From an uncultured Clostridia bacterium (GTDB lineage: Bacteria; Bacillota; Clostridia; Oscillospirales; Acutalibacteraceae), in NCBI GenBank assembly GCA_944383955.1, contig CALWRP010000093.1:1-41929 (forward strand): a stretch of 41,929 bases of DNA, read 5' to 3'. The notes under the pieces were generated by a model. That model saw only the letters and a list, made by a program, of their open reading frames with translations, did no database searches and was not told the origin of the DNA. The position numbers and the translations under genes were made by a program. This document shows, piece by piece, positions 1-7,257 of the stretch. The stretch's first letter is position 1. Each line of letters starts with the position of its first letter.

Positions 1-36
1 GGCCCGCAAGGCGCAGCAGGAACCGAGAAAGCGCTC

Positions 37-1034
37 TCAGTAGGCCGCGCTGCCGTCCTGCGCGAAGGAGAAGGAGGACGCCTCCGCCGCCTCGCGCGTC
101 AGGCGGGAATAGACAGTGTATTCCTCCCTGCCGATCGCGTAAAGCGGGACCAGCTCGGCCTGCGCCCCGTCCGCCGTTTCGCAGACGAAGCAGGCCTCCC
201 CCGCCCGGGCGCGGCGCAGAGCCTTCTCCGGGCCCTCCTCGCGCAGAGCGGGCAGAGCCGCCCTGCCCTTCTGAGCAAGAAGCACGTCGCCGCAGAGCAC
301 GGCGGCGCGGGTCCCGTCGTCCGGCAGAGGCAGAAGGGAGATCGGAGAGGAGAGCGTGAGGGCGAGCACGTCCCCGTCCTTCCATTCGCGCTCCAGAACG
401 GCAAAGCCCTGCACACAGGTCAGGGCAGCCGGCTCCCCGTTCACCAGGGCGGCGGAGACGCGCTCCGCGCGCAGCAGCAGCCGGAGAGAAGCGGGCCGCT
501 CCGTCCGCACGGTGACGCGGGCCGTATCGCCGTCCGGATAGGCAGTCTCCAGCGTCAGCGTGACGCCGCGCTCCCACAGGCAGGCCCGCGAGGGGATGAA
601 GAGGTTCAAAATCAGGCTGGTCTCGCTCTCGTCCGTCAGCCAGAGGTTCTTCTGCAGCTCGCTCATGGCCTCCACGCCGGAGGCAGTGCAGCACCAGAAG
701 GTGTCGTATGCCCCGCTGAAGCGCTTGCGCACGCCCGCAGCCCGGCAACGACGGCCTGCGTCTGCCTGCGCAGGCGCTCGTCTCCGTCTGCGTAAGCGAA
801 GCGGGCGCAGGCCGAGAGGAAATGGCCGGCGAAGTGGCCGCGCACGCCGCAGTCCGGGCTCTCCCAGCCGCCGAGCGGCTCCGCCTCCGAGGGAAGGCCG
901 GCGTTCAGGCGGAACGAATGGAGCAGCCGGTCTGTGTCGAACGAGGCCAGATACTCCCGCACGAGCTCCCGGCGCCGGCAAAACTCGCCGCCGAGGAGGG
1001 AAACATCGCGGATGGACAGACTGTGAAACATCAT
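37..1034 (-). pseudogene. GH127 (DUF1680) glycosidase, internally deleted and frameshifted
   Basis: Two pieces of one GH127/DUF1680 (beta-L-arabinofuranosidase-type) protein lie in different frames. The N-terminal piece starts at the ATG ending at 1034, 5 nt after a GGAGG site, with the family-typical opening 'SIRDVSLLGGEF'. It runs about 100 residues through 'GWESPDCGVRGHFAGHFLS' to near 725. There the reading jumps to another frame that begins 'FSGAYDTFWCC' and continues as the C-terminal beta-sandwich part to the stop at 37. Full-length members have roughly 600-650 residues, so about 250-300 residues of the central (alpha/alpha)6 catalytic barrel are missing. In characterised GH127 enzymes a Glu/Cys pair in that lost region and the retained Cys-Cys pair bind the zinc, so the product should be inactive. 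Family assignment is from motif recognition. A sequencing or assembly collapse is a less likely explanation. Confidence 0.8.
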
Positions 1035-1086
1035 ACACTCCTCCAGAGGCCGCCCTCATGGCGGCCTGTTCCTTTCAGCAGATCAG

Positions 1087-1098
1087 CATCGCGTCGCC
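1087..1098. repeat. Left direct repeat (displaced queA 3' end)
   Basis: CATCGCGTCGCC matches 2906-2917 exactly. Read on the minus strand it lies in codons for G-D-A-M-L-I-C followed by TGA, the usual QueA C-terminus. The codons before it (…YPVRL) are unrelated to QueA. Confidence 0.65.
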
Positions 1099-1154
1099 CA
1101 ACCTCACGGGATATAGGATGGACACTTTGCATAAACACGCATTTCGATTCCGTA

Positions 1155-1171
1155 AGCCCTTGATTTCAAGG
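1155..1171. repeat. Left inverted motif of the islet
   Basis: AGCCCTTGATTTCAAGG. Its inner part is almost self-complementary. The reverse complement of 2846-2861 is AGCCCTGATTTCAAGG, the same motif with one base missing. It could be a recombinase binding arm. Confidence 0.5.
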
Positions 1172-1265
1172 CTTTGGGAGAGTTACGATTTGGCCAGCCT
1201 TGATAAGCCTTTATGGGCTCGGGATTTGTTTTTGTGCCTTCATGTGGGAAATGATTGCCAAACTT

Positions 1266-1298
1266 AAAAGCCCGGTAGAAATCATTTACCGGGCTTTT
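1266..1298 (-). terminator. Bidirectional terminator after the islet operon
   Basis: A perfect 12-bp stem (AAAAGCCCGGTA / TACCGGGCTTTT) with a 9-nt loop. The A-rich 5' arm and T-rich 3' arm let it work on both strands. It sits 10 nt downstream of the stop of the XRE-type gene. Confidence 0.85.
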
Positions 1299-1308
1299 AA
1301 GGCCAGTC

Positions 1309-1617
1309 TCATCTGGTGATCAGGCGGGTCACCAGAGAGCTGTCGCTCTCAAGCAGATAGAGCAAACGCTGGGCAGCGCCAGAAGGGATGTTCTTCCCTG
1401 CTTCCCATGCTTCAACGGTCCTGGTGGACACTCCGAGGGCCGAGGCCAGGCCGCGCTGGGACAGGTTGAGGGCCGCTCGAGCCCTGGCGACATCCGTGGC
1501 ACCGTACTCCGGCACCGGGATCTCCTTGACGACGGCCCGACAATGTGAGTGCTCTCCGCTTTTGAACGCAACAGCTTCTTCTGCGCCGCTTTTCCGTTCT
1601 TCAAAAAAGCTGTTCAT
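1309..1617 (-). CDS. XRE-family helix-turn-helix protein (NadS/HigA-like antitoxin or repressor)
   Basis: 102 residues. The C-terminal half holds a Cro/C1-type helix-turn-helix at about residues 52-75 (LSQRGLASALGVSTRTVEAW), followed by the 'G..IPSGAAQRLL' tail typical of HigA/NadS-type antitoxins. The N-terminus (MNSFFEERKSGAEEAVAF) also matches that group. Such proteins usually sit next to a RelE/HigB toxin and repress their own operon. Here no RelE/HigB gene is present; the gene is third in an operon with a Panacea protein and a MazF-like protein. AGGAG lies 7 nt before the ATG, and the gap to the preceding gene is 10 nt. Likely roles are operon repressor or an additional antitoxin (inference). 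Confidence 0.85.
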   Translation of the reverse strand: MNSFFEERKSGAEEAVAFKSGEHSHCRAVVKEIPVPEYGATDVARARAALNLSQRGLASALGVSTRTVEAWEAGKNIPSGAAQRLLYLLESDSSLVTRLITR

Positions 1618-1627
1618 GGCATATCTC

Positions 1628-2062
1628 CTATGTATTCAGCTCCAGGATCTCCTGCTGGTTCATGTAGACGTTCTTCGCCTCGTCGATCTCATGGGTCGCA
1701 TGGTAGTCCCGGTACGCCCGCAACACATCGGCGAGTTTCACGGCACTCAGCTTATCCTTCTGCCGGCGAAAGCGCTCCAGACCAGAAAAATCTTCCACCT
1801 GAAGGGTGTTGTCGAGCTGAACATAGCTATCTTTGTCGATAACTGTCTCCGTTGGGTCCGTGGAGTAAATCACCTTGTTACTCCGGCGGAACGCCTTCCA
1901 CTCCTTGCCCTTCAGGGAGTCAATCTGGGCAATCTCGACTACCTCCAGGTCTTCTTCAAGGTCCACCACCAGATACGGATGGGCTGACCGTGCAACGTCT
2001 CCGTGGTTGTTGAAGCGGACCTTCAGGGCAAGGACCTGCCCGACTTCAATATCACTCTTCAT
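1628..2062 (-). CDS. Putative MazF/PemK-like toxin partner of the Panacea protein
   Basis: 144 residues, starting at an ATG that overlaps the TGA of the Panacea gene (ATGA, 2059-2062), so the two are probably translationally coupled. The first half has the look of the MazF/PemK-type beta-barrel: 'VGQVLALKVRFNN', a stretch like the fold's RP-V/L-VV strand (SAHPYLVVD), and 'IAQIDS'. The second half is charged and helical. I do not recognise a named family and cannot see a certain catalytic residue. Operon position beside a Panacea antitoxin makes it the likely toxin, by analogy with PanAT pairs in which Panacea proteins neutralise unrelated toxins. A longer reading from 2182 would overlap the Panacea gene for 120 nt and is rejected. 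Confidence 0.7.
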   Translation of the reverse strand: MKSDIEVGQVLALKVRFNNHGDVARSAHPYLVVDLEEDLEVVEIAQIDSLKGKEWKAFRRSNKVIYSTDPTETVIDKDSYVQLDNTLQVEDFSGLERFRRQKDKLSAVKLADVLRAYRDYHATHEIDEAKNVYMNQQEILELNT

Positions 2063-2553
2063 CCGCACATCCGCTCCATCAATCGGAGAACATCGCTGTA
2101 CTGCACACGGTACTCCTCCGCATACATCAGAGAGTCCATCCGCTGCTCCCGCTTGGAATACCCAGTGTGCTTCTTCACCCACTCGGGGTCTTCGTGCGAA
2201 ATCTCAATGAGTTCATCAAGCGGAGCATCTTTCAGCATCACATAGAGCTTATCCAGGAAGTCAACAATATCCTCCGGCAACTCCGGCTTCACGGCTTTTG
2301 TGAGCAGGATCGCATACTTCTCCTGCACCTCCGGCGCAACCGCACCGTTGTCATAGGCATACAGGTCTTCAGCGAACAGCTTTTCTCCCGTCTTCGCAAT
2401 ATATACATTCTGCGCCATATGCAAAAACTTGTTGAGCTTCGCATTACCTTCGTAGAAGGTCCTTCCATTCATGGTGACGAGCTTCTTATTGAACAGCTCA
2501 CCATCCTCATCTTTGCTCAAGAAGTATTTTGCAACCTGAATCACATTCAACAT
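2059..2553 (-). CDS. Panacea-domain (DUF4065, SocA-like) protein, probable antitoxin
   Basis: 164 residues covering one Panacea domain. Visible family features are 'VAKYFLS' near the N-terminus, 'KLNKFLHMAQNVYI', the 'LYAYDNGAVAPEVQEKY' segment corresponding to the conserved W.yGPV.p.v motif, and 'EISHEDPEWVKKH', the typical IS.H..p.W signature. Panacea proteins are known as antitoxins for many unrelated toxins (PanAT systems) and include the proteolytic adaptor SocA. It is the first gene of a three-gene operon with its own promoter, and a perfect AGGAGG lies 7 nt before the ATG. The downstream gene overlaps its stop. Its base composition is clearly more AT-rich than the surrounding chromosome, which fits recent acquisition. 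Confidence 0.85.
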   Translation of the reverse strand: MLNVIQVAKYFLSKDEDGELFNKKLVTMNGRTFYEGNAKLNKFLHMAQNVYIAKTGEKLFAEDLYAYDNGAVAPEVQEKYAILLTKAVKPELPEDIVDFLDKLYVMLKDAPLDELIEISHEDPEWVKKHTGYSKREQRMDSLMYAEEYRVQYSDVLRLMERMCG

Positions 2554-2603
2554 CGCAATACCTCCTCATGTTTCGATAAATTCAGTCTTCCTCTTGCACC
2601 TTC

Positions 2604-2632
2604 ATTCTATACTATTCAATCGTAGTTTGCAA
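2604..2632 (-). promoter_or_regulatory. Sigma-A promoter of the Panacea operon
   Basis: On the minus strand TTGCAA (2627-2632), a 17-nt spacer and TAGAAT (2604-2609), about 50 nt before the Panacea start codon. Short GTGCA/TTGCAC words around it could be an operator for the XRE protein, but the symmetry is weak. Confidence 0.65.
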
Positions 2633-2642
2633 GTGCACGGAC

Positions 2643-2674
2643 AAAAAAGCCGGGCCCGCAAACGCAAGGCCCGG
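2643..2674 (-). terminator. Terminator for leftward transcripts from queA
   Basis: A 7-bp CCGGGCC/GGCCCGG stem with an 11-nt loop, followed on the minus strand by six T. It lies inside the islet, between queA and the TA-like promoter. Confidence 0.75.
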
Positions 2675-2845
2675 TCGCTCTTACTGCTCATACTGCTTCC
2701 TCTGCTTTTCTGCTTCCTCCTTTGGGCAATATTCCTGCATAATAAATTGTATTTTTTAATCAATATAGGCTCCAAAGTTTCGGCAAGGATGGGCATTTGG
2801 AGGCCATTCCAGGCCGCCTCCCCCCTGCTTCTGAAGACCGAACCC

Positions 2846-2861
2846 CCTTGAAATCAGGGCT
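2846..2861. repeat. Right inverted motif of the islet
   Basis: CCTTGAAATCAGGGCT, the reverse complement of the left motif at 1155-1171 except for one missing base. Confidence 0.5.
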
Positions 2862-2893
2862 TTTTCGGGCTTTTGCTCCGAAACCGGCCTCCT

Positions 2894-3928
2894 TTAACCA
2901 ATGAACATCGCGTCGCCGAAGCTGAAGAAGCGGTAGCGCTCCTCGACGGCCACGCGGTAGGCGTTCATGGTGTGGTCGTAGCCGGCAAAGGCGGACACCA
3001 GCATGATGAGCGTGCTCTCCGGCAGGTGGAAGTTGGTGATGAGGCCGTCGAGAACCTTGAAGGTGTAGCCGGGATAGAGGAAAATGTCCGTCCAGCCGCT
3101 GCTCTCGCGGACACAGCCCTCGCGCGTGCCGATGGTCTCGAGCGTGCGGCAGCTCGTCGTGCCCACGGCGATGACGCGCTTGCCCTCCGCCTTCGCCGCG
3201 TTGATGAGGGCGGCGTTCTCCGCCGTGAGGGCGTAGTGCTCGGAGTGCATCCGGTGCTCGGCGATATTCTCCACCTTCACGGGGCGGAAGGTGCCCAGGC
3301 CGACGTGCAGCGTCACAAAGGCGATGCGAACGCCCTTTTGGCGGATGCGCTCCAAAAGCTCGGGCGTGAAGTGCAGCCCGGCTGTGGGGGCCGCGGCGGA
3401 GCCCCGCTCCCGCGCGTAGACGTTCTGATAGCGCTCCTGGTCCTTGAGCTCCTCGGTGATATAATGCGGCAGCGGCATGGTGCCGACCCTGTCGAGCAGC
3501 TCATAGAAATTGCCGCCTTCATACGAGAAGCGCAGCAGGCGGTTGCCGCCCTCGAGGACGTCGAGCACCTCGGCCCGCAGCAGGCCTTCGCCGAAGACAA
3601 AGCGGGAGCCGGGCTTCGCGCGGCGGCCCGGCCCGGCCAGCGCCTCCCAGTCGTCGCCCTCGCGGTGCGTGAGCAGAAGGAACTCCACATGCGCCCCCGT
3701 GTCCTCCTTGACGCCGAAGAGACGGGCGGGCAGGACGCGGGAATCGTTGAGCACCAGGCAGTCGCCGGGCTCAAGGTAGTCCGCTATTTCATAAAAATGG
3801 TGATGGGAGAGCGCGCCCGTGCGCCGGTCCATCACCAGAAGACGGGAGGCGTCGCGCGGCTCTATCGGGGTCTGCGCGATCAGCTCCTGGGGCAGATCGT
3901 AGTAGAAATCACTCGTTTTCATTTCCAT
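2894..3928 (-). CDS. queA: S-adenosylmethionine:tRNA ribosyltransferase-isomerase
   Basis: 344 residues, full family length. QueA transfers and isomerises the ribosyl part of SAM onto 7-aminomethyl-7-deazaguanine in tRNA to give epoxyqueuosine. Visible signatures are the N-terminal '[25 protein letters not shown]', '[11 protein letters not shown]', '[13 protein letters not shown]', '[10 protein letters not shown]', and the C-terminal '[14 protein letters not shown]'. The first ATG (3928) is chosen because AAGGTGAG lies 11 nt upstream; an ATG two codons later is possible. The last codons coincide with the right direct repeat of the islet, so the present 3' end may be element-derived. No tgt or other queuosine gene is adjacent; the divergent neighbour is the lysine operon. 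Confidence 0.95.
   Translation of the reverse strand: MEMKTSDFYYDLPQELIAQTPIEPRDASRLLVMDRRTGALSHHHFYEIADYLEPGDCLVLNDSRVLPARLFGVKEDTGAHVEFLLLTHREGDDWEALAGPGRRAKPGSRFVFGEGLLRAEVLDVLEGGNRLLRFSYEGGNFYELLDRVGTMPLPHYITEELKDQERYQNVYARERGSAAAPTAGLHFTPELLERIRQKGVRIAFVTLHVGLGTFRPVKVENIAEHRMHSEHYALTAENAALINAAKAEGKRVIAVGTTSCRTLETIGTREGCVRESSGWTDIFLYPGYTFKVLDGLITNFHLPESTLIMLVSAFAGYDHTMNAYRVAVEERYRFFSFGDAMFIG
2906..2917. repeat. Right direct repeat within the queA 3' end
   Basis: CATCGCGTCGCC, identical to 1087-1098. It encodes part of the conserved GDAM of the QueA C-terminus, with the stop four codons on. Confidence 0.65.
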
Positions 3929-3961
3929 TTTTAATCAATCTCACCTTATCGCAAATTTCGT

Positions 3962-3990
3962 TTGACACCTATGGCTTTCCATGATATGAT
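3962..3990 (+). promoter_or_regulatory. Sigma-A promoter of the lysine operon
   Basis: TTGACA (3962-3967), 17-nt spacer, TATGAT (3985-3990): one mismatch from consensus. It lies about 50 nt upstream of the lysine aptamer. Confidence 0.85.
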
Positions 3991-4039
3991 TATGGCAGCA
4001 TCGCGGACGTTTGGGCGCGGTGCCGCTTGATGCGCTTGA

Positions 4040-4225
4040 ATTGAATATGGAAAGGGTAGAGGTGCGGTTTTCATCAGTACGGTTCCACAGGCCTGCCAAG
4101 GCTGCCGAAGGGGACCGGAAAGGGAACGCCGCCGAAGGCGCCGTCCGGCAAACGGCCCTGGTTGTCCGTGTGAACAATGCGGCAACTGTCATCATTTTAG
4201 TATGATGGAGCGCTATCCAGACAGC
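4040..4225 (+). promoter_or_regulatory. Lysine riboswitch (L box)
   Basis: The hallmark L-box words occur in order: GGGTAGAGGTGCG at 4054-4066 followed by TCATCAGTA (4071-4079), GCCGAAGGGGACC (4105-4117), AAGGGAACGCCGCCGAAGGCGCC (as split words in 4120-4142), GGCAACTGTCATCAT near 4182-4196, and GATGGAGCGCTATCC closing the basal helix (GGGTAG 4054-4059 with CTATCC 4213-4218). This is the lysC-type aptamer of Firmicutes. With the terminator at 4273-4298 it should switch off asd-dapA-dapB-ACT transcription when lysine is plentiful. The rest of the 3929-4466 gap is promoter, leader and ribosome binding site. Confidence 0.95.
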
Positions 4226-4272
4226 TTCGTTCCACGGAGGGCCTGAATAGTATTTATTATAGTAAATTGATG

Positions 4273-4298
4273 ACCGGTTTTCAACCGGTTTTTTTATT
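4273..4298 (+). terminator. Lysine riboswitch terminator
   Basis: ACCGGTT TTC AACCGGT stem-loop followed by seven T, about 50 nt after the aptamer and about 170 nt before asd. It is the expression platform. Confidence 0.85.
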
Positions 4299-4466
4299 TC
4301 CTCTTCGGTTCAAACCGAAAGCGGCTTGCGGGCAGGCCTCCTCTCCGCGCGGAGAGCGGGAGTTTGCCCCGAGACTTGCAGGCCCGCGGGAACGCGGGCT
4401 CTTCCCGGCACAAGAAAAAATCCGTCTGAATATTCTGGAAAAGCAGACAACTGGAGGCATGTACAA

Positions 4467-5546
4467 ATGAAATCGTATCGTGTAGGCATCATCGGCGCGA
4501 CCGGCATGGTCGGCCAGCGCTTCGCCACCCTGCTCGAAAATCACCCCTGGTTCCATGTGGCGGCCCTGGCCGCCAGCGCGCGCTCCGCGGGCAAGACGTA
4601 CCGCGAGGCGGTGGGCGACCATTGGCTGATGAGCACCCCCATGCCGGCTTCGATGGCCGACATGGTCGTCTTCAATGCGTCCGAGGACGTGGAGAAGGTC
4701 GCCTCCCTGTGCGACTTCGTCTTCTGCGCCGTCAACATGAAGAAGGATGAGATCAAGGCCCTCGAGGAGGCCTATGCCAAGGCCGAGTGCCCCGTGATGA
4801 GCAACAACAGCGCGCACCGCGGCACCCCGGATGTGCCGATGATCATTCCGGAGATCAACGCCGACCACGCCGCCGTCATCGAGAGCCAGCGCAAGCGTCT
4901 CGGCACGAAGCGCGGCTTCATCTCCGTCAAGTCCAACTGCTCGCTGCAGAGCTACGTTCCCGCCATCCATCCGCTGCTCGACCTCAACGTGACGAAGGTG
5001 CTCGCCTGCACGTATCAGGCCATCTCCGGCGCGGGCAAGACGTTCGCGACCTGGCCGGAGAGCGTGGACAACGTGATTCCCTTCATCGGCGGCGAGGAGG
5101 AGAAGTCTGAGAACGAGCCGATGAAGATCTGGGGCCACGTGGAGAACGGCGTGATTGTGAACGCCTCCTCCCCCGCCGTCACCGCCCAGTGCCTGCGCGT
5201 GCCCGTCTCCGACGGCCACACGGCCGCCGTCTTCGCCTCCTTCGAGAAGAAGGCCGCCATGGAGGAGATCATCGAGCGCTGGGAGAGCTTCAAGGGCGCT
5301 CCTCAGGAGCTGGGCCTGCCCAGCGCGCCCAAGCAGTTCCTGCACTACTTCCGCGAGGATGACCGCCCGCAGAGCCGCCTCGACCGCAACCTCGAAAACG
5401 GCATGGCCGTCTCCATCGGCCGCCTGCGCCCCGACACCCAGTACGACATCAAATTCGTCTGCCTGTCCCACAACACGCTGCGCGGCGCGGCCGGCGGCGC
5501 CGTCCTCATGGCGGAGCTGCTCTGCGCCAAGGGATATCTGGACTAA
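4467..5546 (+). CDS. asd: Aspartate-semialdehyde dehydrogenase
   Basis: 359 residues. Reduces aspartyl phosphate with NADPH to aspartate semialdehyde, the branch point to lysine/diaminopimelate, methionine and threonine. The N-terminal nucleotide site is GATGMVG (10-16), the catalytic cysteine is C158 in 'SVKSNCSL', and the catalytic histidine is H251 in 'VSDGHTA'. These motifs and the length match the archaeal/fungal-type Asd branch rather than the shorter enterobacterial type. The ATG at 4467 is chosen because CTGGAGG lies 9 nt upstream; the frame is open further upstream but into the leader. First gene of the lysine-riboswitch operon, followed by dapA after 21 nt. Confidence 0.95.
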   Translation: MKSYRVGIIGATGMVGQRFATLLENHPWFHVAALAASARSAGKTYREAVGDHWLMSTPMPASMADMVVFNASEDVEKVASLCDFVFCAVNMKKDEIKALEEAYAKAECPVMSNNSAHRGTPDVPMIIPEINADHAAVIESQRKRLGTKRGFISVKSNCSLQSYVPAIHPLLDLNVTKVLACTYQAISGAGKTFATWPESVDNVIPFIGGEEEKSENEPMKIWGHVENGVIVNASSPAVTAQCLRVPVSDGHTAAVFASFEKKAAMEEIIERWESFKGAPQELGLPSAPKQFLHYFREDDRPQSRLDRNLENGMAVSIGRLRPDTQYDIKFVCLSHNTLRGAAGGAVLMAELLCAKGYLD

Positions 5547-5567
5547 TTTTTATGGGGGTTTAAGCTC

Positions 5568-6455
5568 ATGAAACAGCCTTTGTTCACCGGTTCCGGCACG
5601 GCGCTCGTGACGCCGTTTCACGCCGACGGATCTGTCAATTACGAGGCGTTTGACCGCCAGCTCGACTTCCAGCTGCAAAACGGCGCCGACGCCCTCTTCG
5701 TCTGCGTGACGACGAGCGAGACGCCGACGCTCTCACAGGAGGAATACGAGGCGCTTGTGCGCATGGCGGTCGAAAAGGGCAAGGGCCGCGTTCCCGTTGT
5801 GGCGGGAGCGGGCAGCAACAGCACCGCCCATTCCCTCGAGCTGGCCCTGTGCGCGCAGGAGCTCGGCGCTGATGCGGTGCTGCTCGTCACGCCCTACTAC
5901 AACAAGGCCTCGCAGGCCGGCCTGGTGCAGCACTTCACCTATGTCGTTGACCGCACCGAGGTGCCCGCCCTGCTCTACAATGTGCCGTCGCGCACCGGCT
6001 GCACCATCAAGCCCGAAACCTACCGTGAGCTGGCAAACCACCCGAAGATCATCGGCACCAAGGAGGCCGGCGGCGACATCTCCGCCATCGCGGAGACCAT
6101 CGCCCTGTGCGGCGACGATCTGCCCGTCTTCTCCGGCAACGACAACCAGGTCGTGCCGATCCTCTCCCTCGGCGGCAAGGGCGTCGTCTCCGTCTTCGCC
6201 AACATTCTGCCGCAGCAGATGCACGATATCGTGCTCGGCTACCTGGAGGGCGACCAGGAGAAGAGCCGCAGACAGTTCCTCGAGTGGCTCGACCTGATGA
6301 ACGCGCTCTTCTTCGACGTCAACCCGATCCCCGTCAAGGAGGCCATGAACCTGATGGGAATGGAAGCCGGCCCCTGCCGCCTGCCGCTGACCGCGATGGG
6401 CGCGGGCCCGAAGGAGAAGATGGTCGCCGTCATGAAAAAGCACGGCCTGATCTGA
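5568..6455 (+). CDS. dapA: 4-hydroxy-tetrahydrodipicolinate synthase
   Basis: 295 residues, full TIM-barrel length. Condenses pyruvate with aspartate semialdehyde. The Schiff-base lysine is K165 in 'IIGTKEAGGD', the catalytic tyrosine is Y137 in 'LLYNVPSRTG', and the threonine pair is T48-T49. The usual GTTGE box reads VTTSE here, a change of two glycines that leaves the threonines and the glutamate in place. Second gene of the operon. Its product is reduced by DapB next door and is also the substrate for spore dipicolinate made by DpaA/DpaB encoded at 25.5-26.9 kb. Confidence 0.95.
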   Translation: MKQPLFTGSGTALVTPFHADGSVNYEAFDRQLDFQLQNGADALFVCVTTSETPTLSQEEYEALVRMAVEKGKGRVPVVAGAGSNSTAHSLELALCAQELGADAVLLVTPYYNKASQAGLVQHFTYVVDRTEVPALLYNVPSRTGCTIKPETYRELANHPKIIGTKEAGGDISAIAETIALCGDDLPVFSGNDNQVVPILSLGGKGVVSVFANILPQQMHDIVLGYLEGDQEKSRRQFLEWLDLMNALFFDVNPIPVKEAMNLMGMEAGPCRLPLTAMGAGPKEKMVAVMKKHGLI

Positions 6456-6485
6456 CAATTTTCCCAAACCGGGAGGATGTATCAA

Positions 6486-7241
6486 ATGAAAACGAAAATC
6501 ATTCTGAGCGGCTGCGGCGGCAAGATGGGGCACGCCATCGCCGCCCTCGCCGCGGAGCGCACAGACTGCGAAATTGTGGCGGGCGTTGATCTCGTCTCCA
6601 CCGGCCGCGAGGGCTTTCCCGTCTTCTCCCACATTTCCGGGTTTACGGGCGAGGCCGACGTGCTGATCGACTTCTCTCACCCCTCCGCCCTCGCCTCCCT
6701 GCTCGCCTACGGCAGAGAGCGCCGCCTTCCCCTCGTGCTGTGCACCACCGGCTACAGCAAGGAGCAGCAGGAAGCGGTGCGCGCGGCCAGCGCGGAGATC
6801 CCCGTCTTCTCCTCCGGCAACATGTCCCTCGGCATCAACCTGCTGATCGAGCTCTCGAAGAAGGCCGCGCAGGTGCTCGGGGAGGGCTTCGACATCGAGA
6901 TTGTGGAAATGCACCACAACCAGAAGATCGACGCTCCCAGCGGCACCGCCCTGATGCTGGCCGACGCCATCAGCGAGGTGGAGCCCGGGGAGATGCGCTA
7001 CATGTACGACCGCCACTCCCAGCGCAAAAAGCGCGAGAAGAACGAGATCGGCATCCACTCCGTGCGCGGCGGCACCATCGTCGGCGAGCACGAGGTGATC
7101 TTCGCCGGTCACCACGAGGTCATCAGGCTCTCCCACTCCGCCCAGTCGAAGGAGGTCTTTGCCGCGGGAGCGCTGAACGCTGCCGTCTTCCTCAGCGGGA
7201 AGGAACCGGGAATGTACCAGATGTCCGATCTTTTGAAATGA
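6486..7241 (+). CDS. dapB: 4-hydroxy-tetrahydrodipicolinate reductase
   Basis: 251 residues. NAD(P)H-dependent reduction of the DapA product to tetrahydrodipicolinate. Visible are the GCGGKMG nucleotide loop (9-15), the central 'EMHHNQKIDAPSGTA' with catalytic H143-H144 and K147, and 'RGGTIVGEHEV' near the C-terminus. An upstream in-frame ATG at 6477 directly abuts the GGGAGG site, so the ATG at 6486, 9 nt after that site, is the better start. Third gene of the lysine operon, 30 nt after dapA. Confidence 0.95.
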   Translation: MKTKIILSGCGGKMGHAIAALAAERTDCEIVAGVDLVSTGREGFPVFSHISGFTGEADVLIDFSHPSALASLLAYGRERRLPLVLCTTGYSKEQQEAVRAASAEIPVFSSGNMSLGINLLIELSKKAAQVLGEGFDIEIVEMHHNQKIDAPSGTALMLADAISEVEPGEMRYMYDRHSQRKKREKNEIGIHSVRGGTIVGEHEVIFAGHHEVIRLSHSAQSKEVFAAGALNAAVFLSGKEPGMYQMSDLLK

Positions 7242-7257
7242 AAAGGAGGCTTTTCTC

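Larger units (their letters stand above)
2554..2893. other. Non-coding stretch between the islet operon and queA
   Basis: Holds the operon promoter (2604-2632), a leftward terminator (2643-2674) that should stop queA transcripts before they enter the islet operon, the right inverted motif (2846-2861) and the junction with queA. No convincing coding sequence. Confidence 0.7.
1087..2917. mobile_element. Candidate islet inserted at the 3' end of queA, carrying a TA-like operon
   Basis: The stretch is bounded by a 12-bp direct repeat, CATCGCGTCGCC, at 1087-1098 and 2906-2917. The right copy is the end of queA (coding GDAMFIG then stop, on the minus strand). The left copy reads GDAMLIC then stop in the same orientation, but nothing upstream of it resembles queA. 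This is what remains when an element integrates into the 3' end of a gene, supplies a new end and displaces the old one. About 45-55 bp inside each repeat lies a near-identical inverted motif (1155-1171 and 2846-2861). The contents are visibly more AT-rich than the flanks (for example 24 G+C in the 60 bases 2401-2460). No recombinase gene is present, so mobility would have to be supplied in trans. The boundaries are observed; the element interpretation is inference. Confidence 0.6.

Noticed and set aside
1099-1265. A transposase or integrase remnant at the islet's left end
   Set aside because: No reading frame of meaningful length or motif occurs there; only short repeats are seen.
2062-2182. 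A longer N-terminus for the MazF-like gene
   Set aside because: It would overlap the Panacea gene by 120 nt. The ATG at 2062 forms an ATGA overlap and begins where the fold-like sequence begins.
4011-4205. A 64-codon frame before asd
   Set aside because: It covers the lysine riboswitch aptamer; there is no ribosome binding site or protein family.
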